From an uncultured Clostridia bacterium (lineage in GTDB: Bacteria; Bacillota; Clostridia; Oscillospirales; Acutalibacteraceae), in the NCBI GenBank assembly GCA_937884995.1, contig CAKZZL010000037.1:110679-174678 (forward strand): DNA of 64,000 nt, written 5' to 3'. A model generated the notes under the pieces. The model saw only the letters and a program-made list of their open reading frames with translations, searched no databases and was not told where the DNA came from. The position numbers and the translations under genes are program-made. Of the stretch, positions 44,793-52,491 are shown one piece after another (positions within the stretch are counted from its first letter, which is position 1; each line of letters opens with the position of its first letter).

Positions 44793-45452
44793 ATGAGCAA
44801 TATTATATTAGTTGAAGATGATGCATTTATCCGTGACGGACTGCGGGAAATGCTTGAAAAGGAAGGCTACGCCGTTGACGCTGTGCCGTGCATTGCAGAT
44901 GCAATGGCGGCACTTGTTGCAAGAGGCTATAACCTTCTTATACTTGACGTTATGCTGCCCGATGGTGACGGCTTTTCTTTCTGCGCTGAGGTGCGCGCCG
45001 GTGGTAACAATATCCCGATATTATTCCTTACTGCGTGCGATGATGAAATTCAGGTAGTGCGCGGACTGGATGCAGGTGCGGACGATTATGTGACCAAGCC
45101 GTTCAAACTTCTGGAACTTCTCTCCCGTGTGCGTGCGCTCCTTCGCAGAAACACAAACAGCGTGTATAACACCGGCAGTCTGGCGATTGATATTAACACA
45201 ATGACCGTTAAGAAGGACGGCGAGGTTATATTCGTAACCCCCACCGAATTTCAGATTTTGTCCACCCTTATCCGCAATAACGGCATTATAGTCACAAGAA
45301 ATATTCTTCTGCAGAATATCTGGGATGACGCGGGCAACTTCATTGACAACAATACCCTGTCCGTGCATATCAGCCGTCTGCGTGAAAAAGTCGGCGCAGA
45401 GCATATCAAAACCGTACGTGGCGTTGGTTACAGATGGGAGGACAAAGTATGA
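44793..45452 (+). CDS. OmpR-family response regulator
   Basis: 219 residues. The receiver domain has acidic pocket EDD at 8-10, phospho-acceptor Asp52 in LILDVMLPDGDGF and Lys in VTKPF; the C-terminal winged helix ends with NTLSVHISRLREKVG and TVRGVGYRWE. It overlaps the histidine kinase gene by four bases (ATGA). With the kinase and the FtsX-type ABC genes 1.8 kb downstream it resembles BceRS-type envelope-stress systems. The coding style is more GC-rich than the first 40 kb, hinting at separate acquisition. Confidence 0.93.
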   Translation: MSNIILVEDDAFIRDGLREMLEKEGYAVDAVPCIADAMAALVARGYNLLILDVMLPDGDGFSFCAEVRAGGNNIPILFLTACDDEIQVVRGLDAGADDYVTKPFKLLELLSRVRALLRRNTNSVYNTGSLAIDINTMTVKKDGEVIFVTPTEFQILSTLIRNNGIIVTRNILLQNIWDDAGNFIDNNTLSVHISRLREKVGAEHIKTVRGVGYRWEDKV

Positions 45453-46342
45453 ATACTTCCTTCCTGATAATGCTCATTGTAAGCGCAGTGCTACTGATGA
45501 TCAGCGTGATTTTGCTTATCAATAACCGCAAAATCCATAAGGATATTGATAGATTATCCGCTGCCATAGAAAACGAAAAACTCACGGAATACAGCACGGC
45601 GGACAATCATTTTTCACGCCTGCACAATGCGGTGGCGGATTTGGAAAATCGGCTTCGCCTTGAAAAAAGCAGCACGGCTAGGGAGAGCAAAAAGAATTCG
45701 GAATTCATTTCCGATATTTCCCATCAGCTCAAAACGCCGCTTGCGGCAATGCGCCTTTACGTTGAAATGGAGTATGGCGAAAGCCCGAACGAGCATACGG
45801 AAAAAGAACTACAGCTCATAGATAAAATGGAAAATCTTATTTATAAGCTCCTTCGCCTTGAGAAAATCAAGAGCGATTCCTACGTGATGGACTTTGGATT
45901 CTGCGATATTAAAGAGGTTGCCGACGAGGTAGTCAGCGAGTTCAGACCCTTGTTTCCGAACAAGCAGTATATTGTGACGGGTGAAAGCCATTTCCGTCTG
46001 GATAAAGCGTGGCTCAGCGAGGCGCTCGGCAACGTGATTAAAAATGCAAGCGAGCATACCGACGACAACGGTAAAATTGAAATTACGATTGAAGGCAGCG
46101 AGCAGTCAACCACCGTCAGCATTAAGGATAACGGCGGAGGCGTTCCCGAGGATGAACTGTCAAAGCTGTTTCAGCGTTTTCACAGAACAGAAAATGCTAA
46201 CCCGAACAGCGTAGGCATCGGTCTTGCGATAACAAAAGCGATAGTCGAAAAGCACCACGGCACAATTACAGCTGAAAATACGGGCGAAGGACTGAATATG
46301 ATTATGTGCTTCCCGCATATTGACGGAGCAATAGCGATATAA
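45449..46342 (+). CDS. Sensor histidine kinase with a single membrane helix
   Basis: 297 residues. One N-terminal helix (about 4-24) and no extracellular sensor domain. The H-box is SDISHQLKTPLAAM with His92, followed by N-box NVIKNASEHTDD, G1 IKDNGGGVPEDE, F-box LFQRFHR and G2 SVGIGLAI. Such minimal kinases usually sense through a partner in the membrane, here likely the ABC permease at 47938. ATG 45449 follows GGAGG inside the regulator's last codons. A toxin-antitoxin module separates it from the ABC genes. Confidence 0.92.
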   Translation: MNTSFLIMLIVSAVLLMISVILLINNRKIHKDIDRLSAAIENEKLTEYSTADNHFSRLHNAVADLENRLRLEKSSTARESKKNSEFISDISHQLKTPLAAMRLYVEMEYGESPNEHTEKELQLIDKMENLIYKLLRLEKIKSDSYVMDFGFCDIKEVADEVVSEFRPLFPNKQYIVTGESHFRLDKAWLSEALGNVIKNASEHTDDNGKIEITIEGSEQSTTVSIKDNGGGVPEDELSKLFQRFHRTENANPNSVGIGLAITKAIVEKHHGTITAENTGEGLNMIMCFPHIDGAIAI

Positions 46343-46363
46343 ATTTCCAAATATTTCTACACA

Positions 46364-46408
46364 AAATATGCCTAATGTATTGACAGCAGGCATATTTTTG
46401 CATATAAT
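46364..46408 (+). promoter_or_regulatory. Consensus promoter and operator of the DinJ-YafQ module
   Basis: TTGACA (46380-46385) and TATAAT (46403-46408), 17-base spacer: a perfect consensus promoter. AAATATGCCT (46364-46373) and AGGCATATTT (46388-46397) form an inverted repeat around the -35, fitting antitoxin autorepression. Confidence 0.85.
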
Positions 46409-46439
46409 ATAAGTGAACTCAAAGAAAGGATATGATGAT

Positions 46440-46712
46440 ATGGCTAATACAAGTATGAACATTCGCATGGATGCAGAAGTAAAAAGTCAGGCACAGCAGC
46501 TCTTTTCCGAACTTGGTATGGATATGACAACTGCGGTTAATATCTTTTTAAGACAGGCAATTCGCACACACTCTATTCCTTTTGTCGTTGCCACTGATGT
46601 TCCTAACGCTACGACGATTGCGGCGTTTGAGGAAGGCGAAAGAATGTTAAAGGACACGAAGGCAAAAAGATTTACCAGCGTTGACGAGCTGTTTGAGGAG
46701 CTTGATTCCTGA
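46440..46712 (+). CDS. dinJ: RelB/DinJ-family antitoxin
   Basis: 90 residues. N-terminal ribbon-helix-helix: MNIRMDAEVKSQAQQLF and MDMTTAVNIFLRQAIR, the DinJ/RelB pattern. The acidic C-terminal half (SVDELFEELDS) would bind the toxin. AAAGGA is 9 bases before ATG 46440. It overlaps the toxin gene by one base. It probably represses its own promoter through the inverted repeat at 46364-46397. Confidence 0.92.
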   Translation: MANTSMNIRMDAEVKSQAQQLFSELGMDMTTAVNIFLRQAIRTHSIPFVVATDVPNATTIAAFEEGERMLKDTKAKRFTSVDELFEELDS

Positions 46713-46987
46713 TGAAATACAAAATTCAAAGAACCTCGCAATTCAAGCGGGATTACAAGTTGGCAAAAAAACGCGGTTGTGATATGCAGTTATTAAAAGA
46801 CGCTATCGCAATACTTGCAAATGGTGAACAGTTACCGACAAAATACTTTAATCACAATCTTTCTGGTATTTATTCCGGCTATCAGGAGTGTCATATTGAA
46901 CCTGACTGGCTTTTGGTTTATAAAATAACCGAAAGTCAACTGATACTTACCCTTTATCGTACCGGAACACATAGCGACTTATTTTAA
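46712..46987 (+). CDS. yafQ: YafQ-family mRNA interferase toxin
   Basis: 91 residues, nearly the length of E. coli YafQ. Catalytic residues seem conserved: His in KYFNHNLSG, His in ECHIEPDWLLVYK with the Asp-Trp pair, and His with terminal Phe in GTHSDLF. YafQ cuts mRNA on the ribosome when its antitoxin is lost. The ATG overlaps the antitoxin stop (TGATG). A strong terminator follows at once, so the pair is a separate transcription unit inside the two-component/ABC locus. Confidence 0.93.
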   Translation: MKYKIQRTSQFKRDYKLAKKRGCDMQLLKDAIAILANGEQLPTKYFNHNLSGIYSGYQECHIEPDWLLVYKITESQLILTLYRTGTHSDLF

Positions 46988-46988
46988 C

Positions 46989-47021
46989 AGGCTGTCTCAC
47001 ATTGAGACAGCCTGCCTTTTT
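46989..47021 (+). terminator. Terminator after yafQ
   Basis: AGGCTGTCTCA (46989-46999) pairs with TGAGACAGCCT (47003-47013), followed by a T-run. Confidence 0.9.
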
Positions 47022-47037
47022 GCGGAATAATATAACT

Positions 47038-47128
47038 GTTCGGAATTTCCGAACAACTGAATTTTTGAGCAAACCTTACGATTTCTTAAGATAAAAGTCA
47101 CTTAAACTTAAGGTTGACACGATATGAT
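47038..47128 (+). promoter_or_regulatory. Regulatory region of the BceAB-like operon
   Basis: A palindrome TGTTCGGAA-T-TTCCGAACA is at 47037-47055. The CCTTACGATTTCTTAAG motif (47074-47090) is the reverse of the one before the response regulator. A -10-like TATGAT (47123-47128) has no good -35, as expected of an activator-dependent promoter. Confidence 0.45.
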
Positions 47129-47135
47129 TACGATT

Positions 47136-47183
47136 GTAGGGGCGAGCATTGCTCGTCCGCGGACGACTTGTGGTTGTCCCTAC
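47136..47183 (+). repeat. Dispersed-repeat-like hairpin in the ABC leader
   Basis: GTAGGG (47136-47141) pairs with CCCTAC (47178-47183), enclosing a GCGAGCATTGCTCGT sub-hairpin. It is more GC-rich than its surroundings, and its form resembles small palindromic repeats common between genes in gut Clostridia. Confidence 0.45.
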
Positions 47184-47212
47184 GTAAAAATCATCCCTAA
47201 AAGGAGTATGTT

Positions 47213-47938
47213 ATGAACATTATCGAATGTACAAACTTAACAAAGGAATATATCAGCGGCGAGAATATTGTTAAAGCCGTTGACGATGTTACCATAGCTT
47301 TCGAGCAGGGAGAATTCTGTGCGATTACAGGTCCTTCGGGCTCCGGTAAATCAACCTTTTTGCACGTGCTGTCAAGCCTTGAAAACCCGACAAGCGGCTT
47401 TGTAACCTACGGCGAAAAGAAGCTTAGCGATTATAACGACAATCAGTTATCTATCTTAAGGCGCAGACGTTTCGGATTTGTTTTTCAGGCGTATAACCTT
47501 GTCAACGAGCTGACGGGATATGAAAACATCCTCCTCCCGATTATGCTGGATAAGAAAAAGCCTGACGAGGAATATCTGAACAAGATTATTAAAATCCTCG
47601 GCATTGAGGACAGGCTGGAGCATCTGCCCTCCGCACTTTCGGGCGGTCAGCAACAGAGAATTGCGATTGCAAGAGCGCTTGCGAATAAACCGTCAATACT
47701 TTTTGCAGATGAGCCGACGGGTAACCTTGACGGCAAAAGCGGACGAGAGGTGCTTTCCCTTCTCAAATATGCTGCCCGTGAACTCGGCGTTACGCTGATA
47801 CTCGTTACCCACGATTTACACGTAGCGGAGCAGGCGGACAGAGTGCTTACGCTTGAAGACGGATGCATTGTACGCGACACCAAGTCGCCTGTAGGGAGCG
47901 GCGCCCTCGACGCTCCGCAAAAGGCGGTGAGCAAGTAA
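47213..47938 (+). CDS. BceA-like ABC ATP-binding protein
   Basis: 241 residues. Walker A TGPSGSGKST, Q-loop VFQAYNL, signature LSGGQQQR, Walker B ILFADEPTGNLDG, H-loop VTHD. AAAGGAG precedes the ATG. The last 20 residues (from about SPVGSGALDAPQ) look unlike the family and coincide with a GC-rich palindromic stretch at 47890-47915, so a repeat may have been absorbed into the 3' end. It overlaps the permease start by one base. With the two-component system upstream this is a BceRS-BceAB-like unit, perhaps for antimicrobial peptide response. Confidence 0.92.
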   Translation: MNIIECTNLTKEYISGENIVKAVDDVTIAFEQGEFCAITGPSGSGKSTFLHVLSSLENPTSGFVTYGEKKLSDYNDNQLSILRRRRFGFVFQAYNLVNELTGYENILLPIMLDKKKPDEEYLNKIIKILGIEDRLEHLPSALSGGQQQRIAIARALANKPSILFADEPTGNLDGKSGREVLSLLKYAARELGVTLILVTHDLHVAEQADRVLTLEDGCIVRDTKSPVGSGALDAPQKAVSK

Positions 47939-50718
47939 TGAAAAACCTCACAGTAAACCGTCTTGCGCTCGGCAACCTCAAACACCGCCGCAAGCAATAT
48001 ACAATAATGATAATCGGCATCATTCTTGCAATGGTGTTTTCGTCAAGTATCATCTATTTTGCTTTTAGTGCCTACTCAACCTTTAAGAATATTAAAGATC
48101 TTGATTATGGCAAAGCGGACTTAATCATGATGAATATGGAAGATGACAAACTAAACGACTTAATATCTTCCGGTGCTATCAGTAAAGAATACGGGACGGC
48201 ACACATCGTAGGTTATGCCTCAGGTAGCGGAGAAAATGAAAATAACGGTGCCTATATTGCATGGCTCGACGATAAAGGAATGGAGCTTGCTAACCCCGTA
48301 TTGCTGGAAGGCGCATATCCTGCAAAAGAAGGCGAGATTGCCATTGAAAGCACTACGCTTGTCCGTCTTGGTATTAATGCAAAAGTCGGCGACAAAATAA
48401 CGCTTGATTATGCCGAAATGATGGGCGAGGAACCTGCGGCAGATATAAATAAAAAAACATATACACTTACGGGTATATTGCGCAACAAAGTTGCCAATAT
48501 CAACGAAATGGAGTATAGCCAAACAATCCCGTCTGCGTTTGTGTGCAAAGGTACTCAAACCGCAGTCGGCGGTAAAGAGAATTTGTGCCGATATGGATTT
48601 CTGAAAAACAATTCTGCACTGGATGACTTTTACACATCAAGAAAAATAGATTACGGTGAGCTTATAAGTATCGGTCAAAGGAACTTAATGAATTACAGCA
48701 TAGGATGGGATCAGATGCTTGCCGTTGCATTTTACGGAATTATTGCTTTTGTACTCGCTCTTGCTTCCTGTCTTGCCGTGATTAACTCGTTTAGTTCAAA
48801 CCTGTCGCAGCGTAAGAAGCAGATAGGTATGCTCCGCGCAGTCGGTGCTACAAAGCGCCAAATAATAAAAATATTTGGGCGGGAGACCTTTATTATCAGT
48901 TTGGTATGCGTTCCCGTTTCATTGTTGATTTCTTATTTTGCAGCAAGGTCTATCCTGAAACTAATGGGAGATGATTATGTTGCTAATCAGAATATCGGGG
49001 TGTTATTGATTTGTGCATTGTTCAGCGTGTTGGTTATCATAATTGCTTCCTATATTCCGCTTAAAAGCGCATCAAGAGTAACGCCTATGCAAGCGATACG
49101 CAATATTGACAGCGGCAGAAAAATGAAATCCAAGCATATTAAATCAAAGAAAGAGTTTGCGGTTCCGTCTCTCATTGCTAAACGAAGCCTTGTGTTCAGC
49201 AAAACACGGCAAATTGTTGTCAGCGTGTTTTTAGTCATTTCTATTATCGGTTCTTGCTTTATGGTTTCCTATATTACCTACGCAAAAAACGAGGAACATA
49301 AGCTGGACTCTGACTATGAAATGGTACTTACTCAGGAAACTCTATATTACGGTATTAATTATAAAAGTGAAAACGTAGGCTTTTCCGAAAGTGTCAGACA
49401 GTCTGTGGACGGCAATCAACATATTGCAAAATCCTGCGGGCAGAAATGGGCAAATGCTATTTGGAATCTGAAAGACGGATATAACGAATATATTCAATTT
49501 GCCTCCTGCACAGCTGACGAAATATACAGTAACGATACGTATGAAAAAACTGTTACAGCGGATAACTATCAGGATTTATTGTTTTCAAAGATAAGTGACG
49601 AACATCTCGGACTTCAAAAAAAGGTCGGTATCGGTGATTATTGCCGTATGCGTCTTTCAAGTCTTGACAATGAATATGTAAAAATGCAAAGCGCTTATGA
49701 CGGTGAAATCAATGTTGACAAGCTCAACGCAGGTCAGGAAATCATCCTGATTGCACCGAAGAATTTAGTGCTTGCCGAGTTTACAGAAAATTACGGAAGT
49801 CGAGGCGGAGGCATTCAGACATTTACGCATGTTGCAACTGAAGAATATGCAAAGAAAAATAACGCAAAAATAATTGCTTCAGTAGAGTGTCCTTATCATG
49901 CAGGAGATGAAATCGAATTAAGCATTTTAACGGCGGATAAGACTGACGATAATTATGACTATGAAAAAAGTGAGTTCGAATTCAGCAATGTAGATATATC
50001 TAAAAAGAATTATAAAGTGAAGATAGGCGCAATCATTAATGAAATCGATAGCAGTACTCACGGCTATTTCAATTTTTTCGGAAGCAGTTTCGGTTTCCTT
50101 ACAACAAACACCGGCTTAAATCATTTTATTGAGGGTCAGAAATATAAAGAAATCTATTTTTGGCTTGACGGAAAATGTACGGAAGAAATCAACAGTGAAG
50201 TAATGGAAACAATTAAAGCCGGCGCTCAAACCGTGCCGCACGCATATTATTCTTCAAACTACGAATTTAATAAAGAACAGCGTGAAACGATGAACAAGCT
50301 GATGATTGTTATGTACGCCGTTATCATCTTGTTATTTACGATTTGCGGAAGCATTATTAATAATGCCTTGTCTTCAGGAATTCGTGATAATAAACGACAG
50401 CTTGGAACGCTACGCGCAGTTGGCGCTTCCGAAAAAGAACTTGTAAGCTGCTATATTAAACAACTGCTTTCTATGTTCGGTTGGGGAACAGGAATAGGCT
50501 TCATCGGTTTTGTACTAGCCTTTATTGGTTTATACTGCAAACAACATTTTTCAAATATGCACGTTTTGGACTGGACTCCAAGTTTCGAGTTTATTTTCAA
50601 TCCGTTGCCCACGGTGATATTAGTTGTTTTATTGTTTGCAATATGTTCATTTAGTCTTTGGTCAAAAATCTGTAAGGAAATGAAAAACAGCATTGTAGAA
50701 AATATTAGGGAGCTTTAA
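47938..50718 (+). CDS. BceB-like FtsX-domain ABC permease
   Basis: 926 residues. TM1 near 18-45, a first FtsX domain around 265-390 with FSSNLSQRKKQIGMLRAVGATKRQI, another helix near 430, a large extracellular domain (about 450-780), and a second FtsX domain (about 790-915) with SGIRDNKRQLGTLRAVGASE. In BceB-type systems the permease senses the peptide and passes the signal to a histidine kinase without its own sensor domain, which fits the single-helix kinase here. The ATG at 47938 overlaps the ATPase stop; a longer reading to 47863 lies inside the ATPase gene and is rejected. Confidence 0.88.
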   Translation: MKNLTVNRLALGNLKHRRKQYTIMIIGIILAMVFSSSIIYFAFSAYSTFKNIKDLDYGKADLIMMNMEDDKLNDLISSGAISKEYGTAHIVGYASGSGENENNGAYIAWLDDKGMELANPVLLEGAYPAKEGEIAIESTTLVRLGINAKVGDKITLDYAEMMGEEPAADINKKTYTLTGILRNKVANINEMEYSQTIPSAFVCKGTQTAVGGKENLCRYGFLKNNSALDDFYTSRKIDYGELISIGQRNLMNYSIGWDQMLAVAFYGIIAFVLALASCLAVINSFSSNLSQRKKQIGMLRAVGATKRQIIKIFGRETFIISLVCVPVSLLISYFAARSILKLMGDDYVANQNIGVLLICALFSVLVIIIASYIPLKSASRVTPMQAIRNIDSGRKMKSKHIKSKKEFAVPSLIAKRSLVFSKTRQIVVSVFLVISIIGSCFMVSYITYAKNEEHKLDSDYEMVLTQETLYYGINYKSENVGFSESVRQSVDGNQHIAKSCGQKWANAIWNLKDGYNEYIQFASCTADEIYSNDTYEKTVTADNYQDLLFSKISDEHLGLQKKVGIGDYCRMRLSSLDNEYVKMQSAYDGEINVDKLNAGQEIILIAPKNLVLAEFTENYGSRGGGIQTFTHVATEEYAKKNNAKIIASVECPYHAGDEIELSILTADKTDDNYDYEKSEFEFSNVDISKKNYKVKIGAIINEIDSSTHGYFNFFGSSFGFLTTNTGLNHFIEGQKYKEIYFWLDGKCTEEINSEVMETIKAGAQTVPHAYYSSNYEFNKEQRETMNKLMIVMYAVIILLFTICGSIINNALSSGIRDNKRQLGTLRAVGASEKELVSCYIKQLLSMFGWGTGIGFIGFVLAFIGLYCKQHFSNMHVLDWTPSFEFIFNPLPTVILVVLLFAICSFSLWSKICKEMKNSIVENIREL

Positions 50719-50719
50719 T

Positions 50720-51655
50720 ATGAAAAAGATAATTACATTTTTACTTGCTCTTATCTTCTGCTTTGCGTTTGGACTGACTGCCTTTGCGGAGGATGAGCCG
50801 AAGGAAGAAAATATTGACGCTTCGCAACCGCGCTTGATGGTAACCGATTATTCACTTGATACCAAAAGTCTGAAACCCGGTAAAGAGAGCGAACTGAAAG
50901 TTACGCTGAAAAATTATAGCGGCACGAAAGCGCTCCGTAACATTAAACTTTCAATTACCGAGGAAAGCGGTGACATTAAGCCTGTCGGCACAGGCACGCA
51001 GTATGTGGAACGCATTTATGCAGGCTCAAGTTACACCTGGACGGTAAAACTGACCGCAGCGAGCACCGCCGCTATCGGCGAGCACGCCGTGACAATCAGC
51101 AGCGAATACGAGGATAAATATTATACCGCATACAGCGGCTCCGACGTTCTGCGGCTGAACGTGAAGCAGAAAACGGGGCTGGATTACAGCGGCGTGCAGC
51201 TGCCTGCAAAGGTGGTTGAAGGCGATACGGTTACGCTCGACATGAGCTTTATGAATACGGGCAAGTGCAAAATCCGCAACCTCAAAATGGATTTTGATAT
51301 TCCTAATCTGGAAAGCGGCGGCACGACATTCGTTGGCGAGATTGAAGCGGGCGAAAGTGGCGCAGGCAGCGCCAACCTCCGTGCAACGAACACCCTCGGC
51401 GAAACAAAAGGAACAATAACCATCTCCTACGAGGACGAGTTCGGCGAGGAATATACCAAGACGGTTGACGTAGCAACAGTGATTGAAAAGAAAGTGGAAG
51501 TTAAAACCGATGAGGATGAGGAGGAAGAAAAAAAGAATCCGCAGTGGTGGCTCTTTCTTCTCGGCGGTGCAGCTGTTGGCGGTGGCATCGGCTGCGCAAT
51601 TCCGCTCTCCATCCATTCCCGCAAGCAACGCAAAGAAGATGAATTAAGATTATAA
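50720..51655 (+). CDS. Secreted, C-terminally membrane-anchored CARDB-like protein
   Basis: 311 residues. Signal peptide (1-23, ending TAFAED), two Ig-like/CARDB-type domains (about 40-150 and 155-260: KPGKESELKVTLKNYSG; VVEGDTVTLDMSFMNTG), an acidic linker with EDEEEEKK, one helix (about 276-298), then a short basic tail. It starts two bases after the permease stop, so it is surely co-transcribed with the BceAB-like pair. Probably an extracellular accessory domain of the transporter complex; no known family member with this role is recalled. Confidence 0.8.
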   Translation: MKKIITFLLALIFCFAFGLTAFAEDEPKEENIDASQPRLMVTDYSLDTKSLKPGKESELKVTLKNYSGTKALRNIKLSITEESGDIKPVGTGTQYVERIYAGSSYTWTVKLTAASTAAIGEHAVTISSEYEDKYYTAYSGSDVLRLNVKQKTGLDYSGVQLPAKVVEGDTVTLDMSFMNTGKCKIRNLKMDFDIPNLESGGTTFVGEIEAGESGAGSANLRATNTLGETKGTITISYEDEFGEEYTKTVDVATVIEKKVEVKTDEDEEEEKKNPQWWLFLLGGAAVGGGIGCAIPLSIHSRKQRKEDELRL

Positions 51656-52273
51656 ATGCAAAACCGCTCTGCGAAAGCAGGGCGGTTATACTTTGTAAAG
51701 GAAGAAATAATTGACTATTGTAAATGGGCTAACATAACGCACCCGGAAGATCTTGAGATAAAAATAATTAAGGATTATAATTGCAAATTGGATGTATGTG
51801 ATGCTGATAGTGATGTTATATTTGAAAGCGAAAAGAAACCACTAACAATGCAAGAATACGAGATGCTTAAGGCACTCTGTTTAAAATCTGCACTTGACTT
51901 TCTTGAACTTTATAATTCTATCCCCGGTAAAGATTACTCGAACCTACCAAACAGAAAAACTTTCTATGGTACGGTTCCAAGAACAGCAAATGAAATGTAT
52001 GATCACACAAAAAATGTCAATGATTATTATTTCGGTGAGATATGTATTGAAGCAGATAACGAAGGTGATATATATGATTGCAGAGCAAGAGCATTTAAAA
52101 CATTAGAACAAACACATGGCTTTCTTGAAAACAAAGTATACGATGGAAGTTATAATGAACAATGGACACTGAGAAAAATGCTTCGCAGATTTATTTGGCA
52201 CGATAGAATTCATGCAAAAGCGATGAGAAATTTTGTTTGCAAAACGGTTGGCAAGTGGGTGACGTTCAGGTAA
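51656..52273 (+). pseudogene. DinB-like gene fragment, 5'-truncated, ending inside the att repeat
   Basis: The only ATG (51656) lies in the preceding gene's terminator hairpin, so the first 11 codons are not original sequence. The rest resembles a DinB-like four-helix protein: VIFESEKKPLT, MYDHTKNVNDYYF, and RRFIWHDRIHAKAM, whose His residues could bind metal. No ribosome site is visible. The 3' end, with its TAG-free run to TAA at 52271, lies inside the direct repeat 52246-52299, so element insertion may have changed the tail. Probably a remnant, though expression cannot be excluded. Confidence 0.6.
51662..51687 (+). terminator. Terminator of the BceAB-like operon
   Basis: AACCGCTCTGC (51662-51672), GAAA loop, GCAGGGCGGTT (51677-51687). 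Closely related hairpins recur at 57172 and 60974. Confidence 0.75.
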
Positions 52274-52299
52274 ACTCAAGTCAACTAATGGCAACCCAA
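52246..52299 (+). repeat. Left direct repeat (candidate attL)
   Basis: Matches 63947-64000 in 49 of 54 bases; the last 28 are identical. It spans the stop codon of the DinB-like fragment. Its first 24 bases recur at 52462-52485. Confidence 0.75.
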
Positions 52300-52368
52300 G
52301 TCAGCCATTGAGAATTCTGCAAAATCTGTTTAGTGCCTGTTTAGGCCGTTTTAGAGCGATTTGCATAA

Positions 52369-52399
52369 AAATAAAGCAGGTTAAAAACCTGCTTTATTT
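52369..52399. terminator. 14-bp hairpin between attL and the integrase
   Basis: AAATAAAGCAGGTT (52369-52382) pairs with AACCTGCTTTATTT (52386-52399), loop AAA. It can serve both strands, including the integrase gene end. Confidence 0.7.
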
Positions 52400-52461
52400 G
52401 GTCGGAGTGTACGGTCTAATAAACAATTTTATCGCGTGTTTAGGCGGTTTGTGCGGTTGTT

Positions 52462-52485
52462 GGTTGGCAAGTGGTTGACGTTCAG
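52462..52485 (+). repeat. Third copy of the att-associated 24-base motif
   Basis: GGTTGGCAAGTGG...ACGTTCAG; 23 of 24 bases match the left repeat. It lies next to the integrase stop and may be an integrase arm-binding site. Confidence 0.6.
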
Positions 52486-52491
52486 CCACTT

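Noticed and set aside
47863..47937. Permease N-terminal extension starting at 47863
   Set aside because: It would lie wholly inside the ATPase gene in another frame; the ATG at 47938 starts the expected helix-1 region.
51026..51628. 200-codon open frame antisense to the CARDB-like protein gene
   Set aside because: It has no ribosome site and the composition of a shadow frame, while the sense frame has a signal peptide, domain pattern and operon context.
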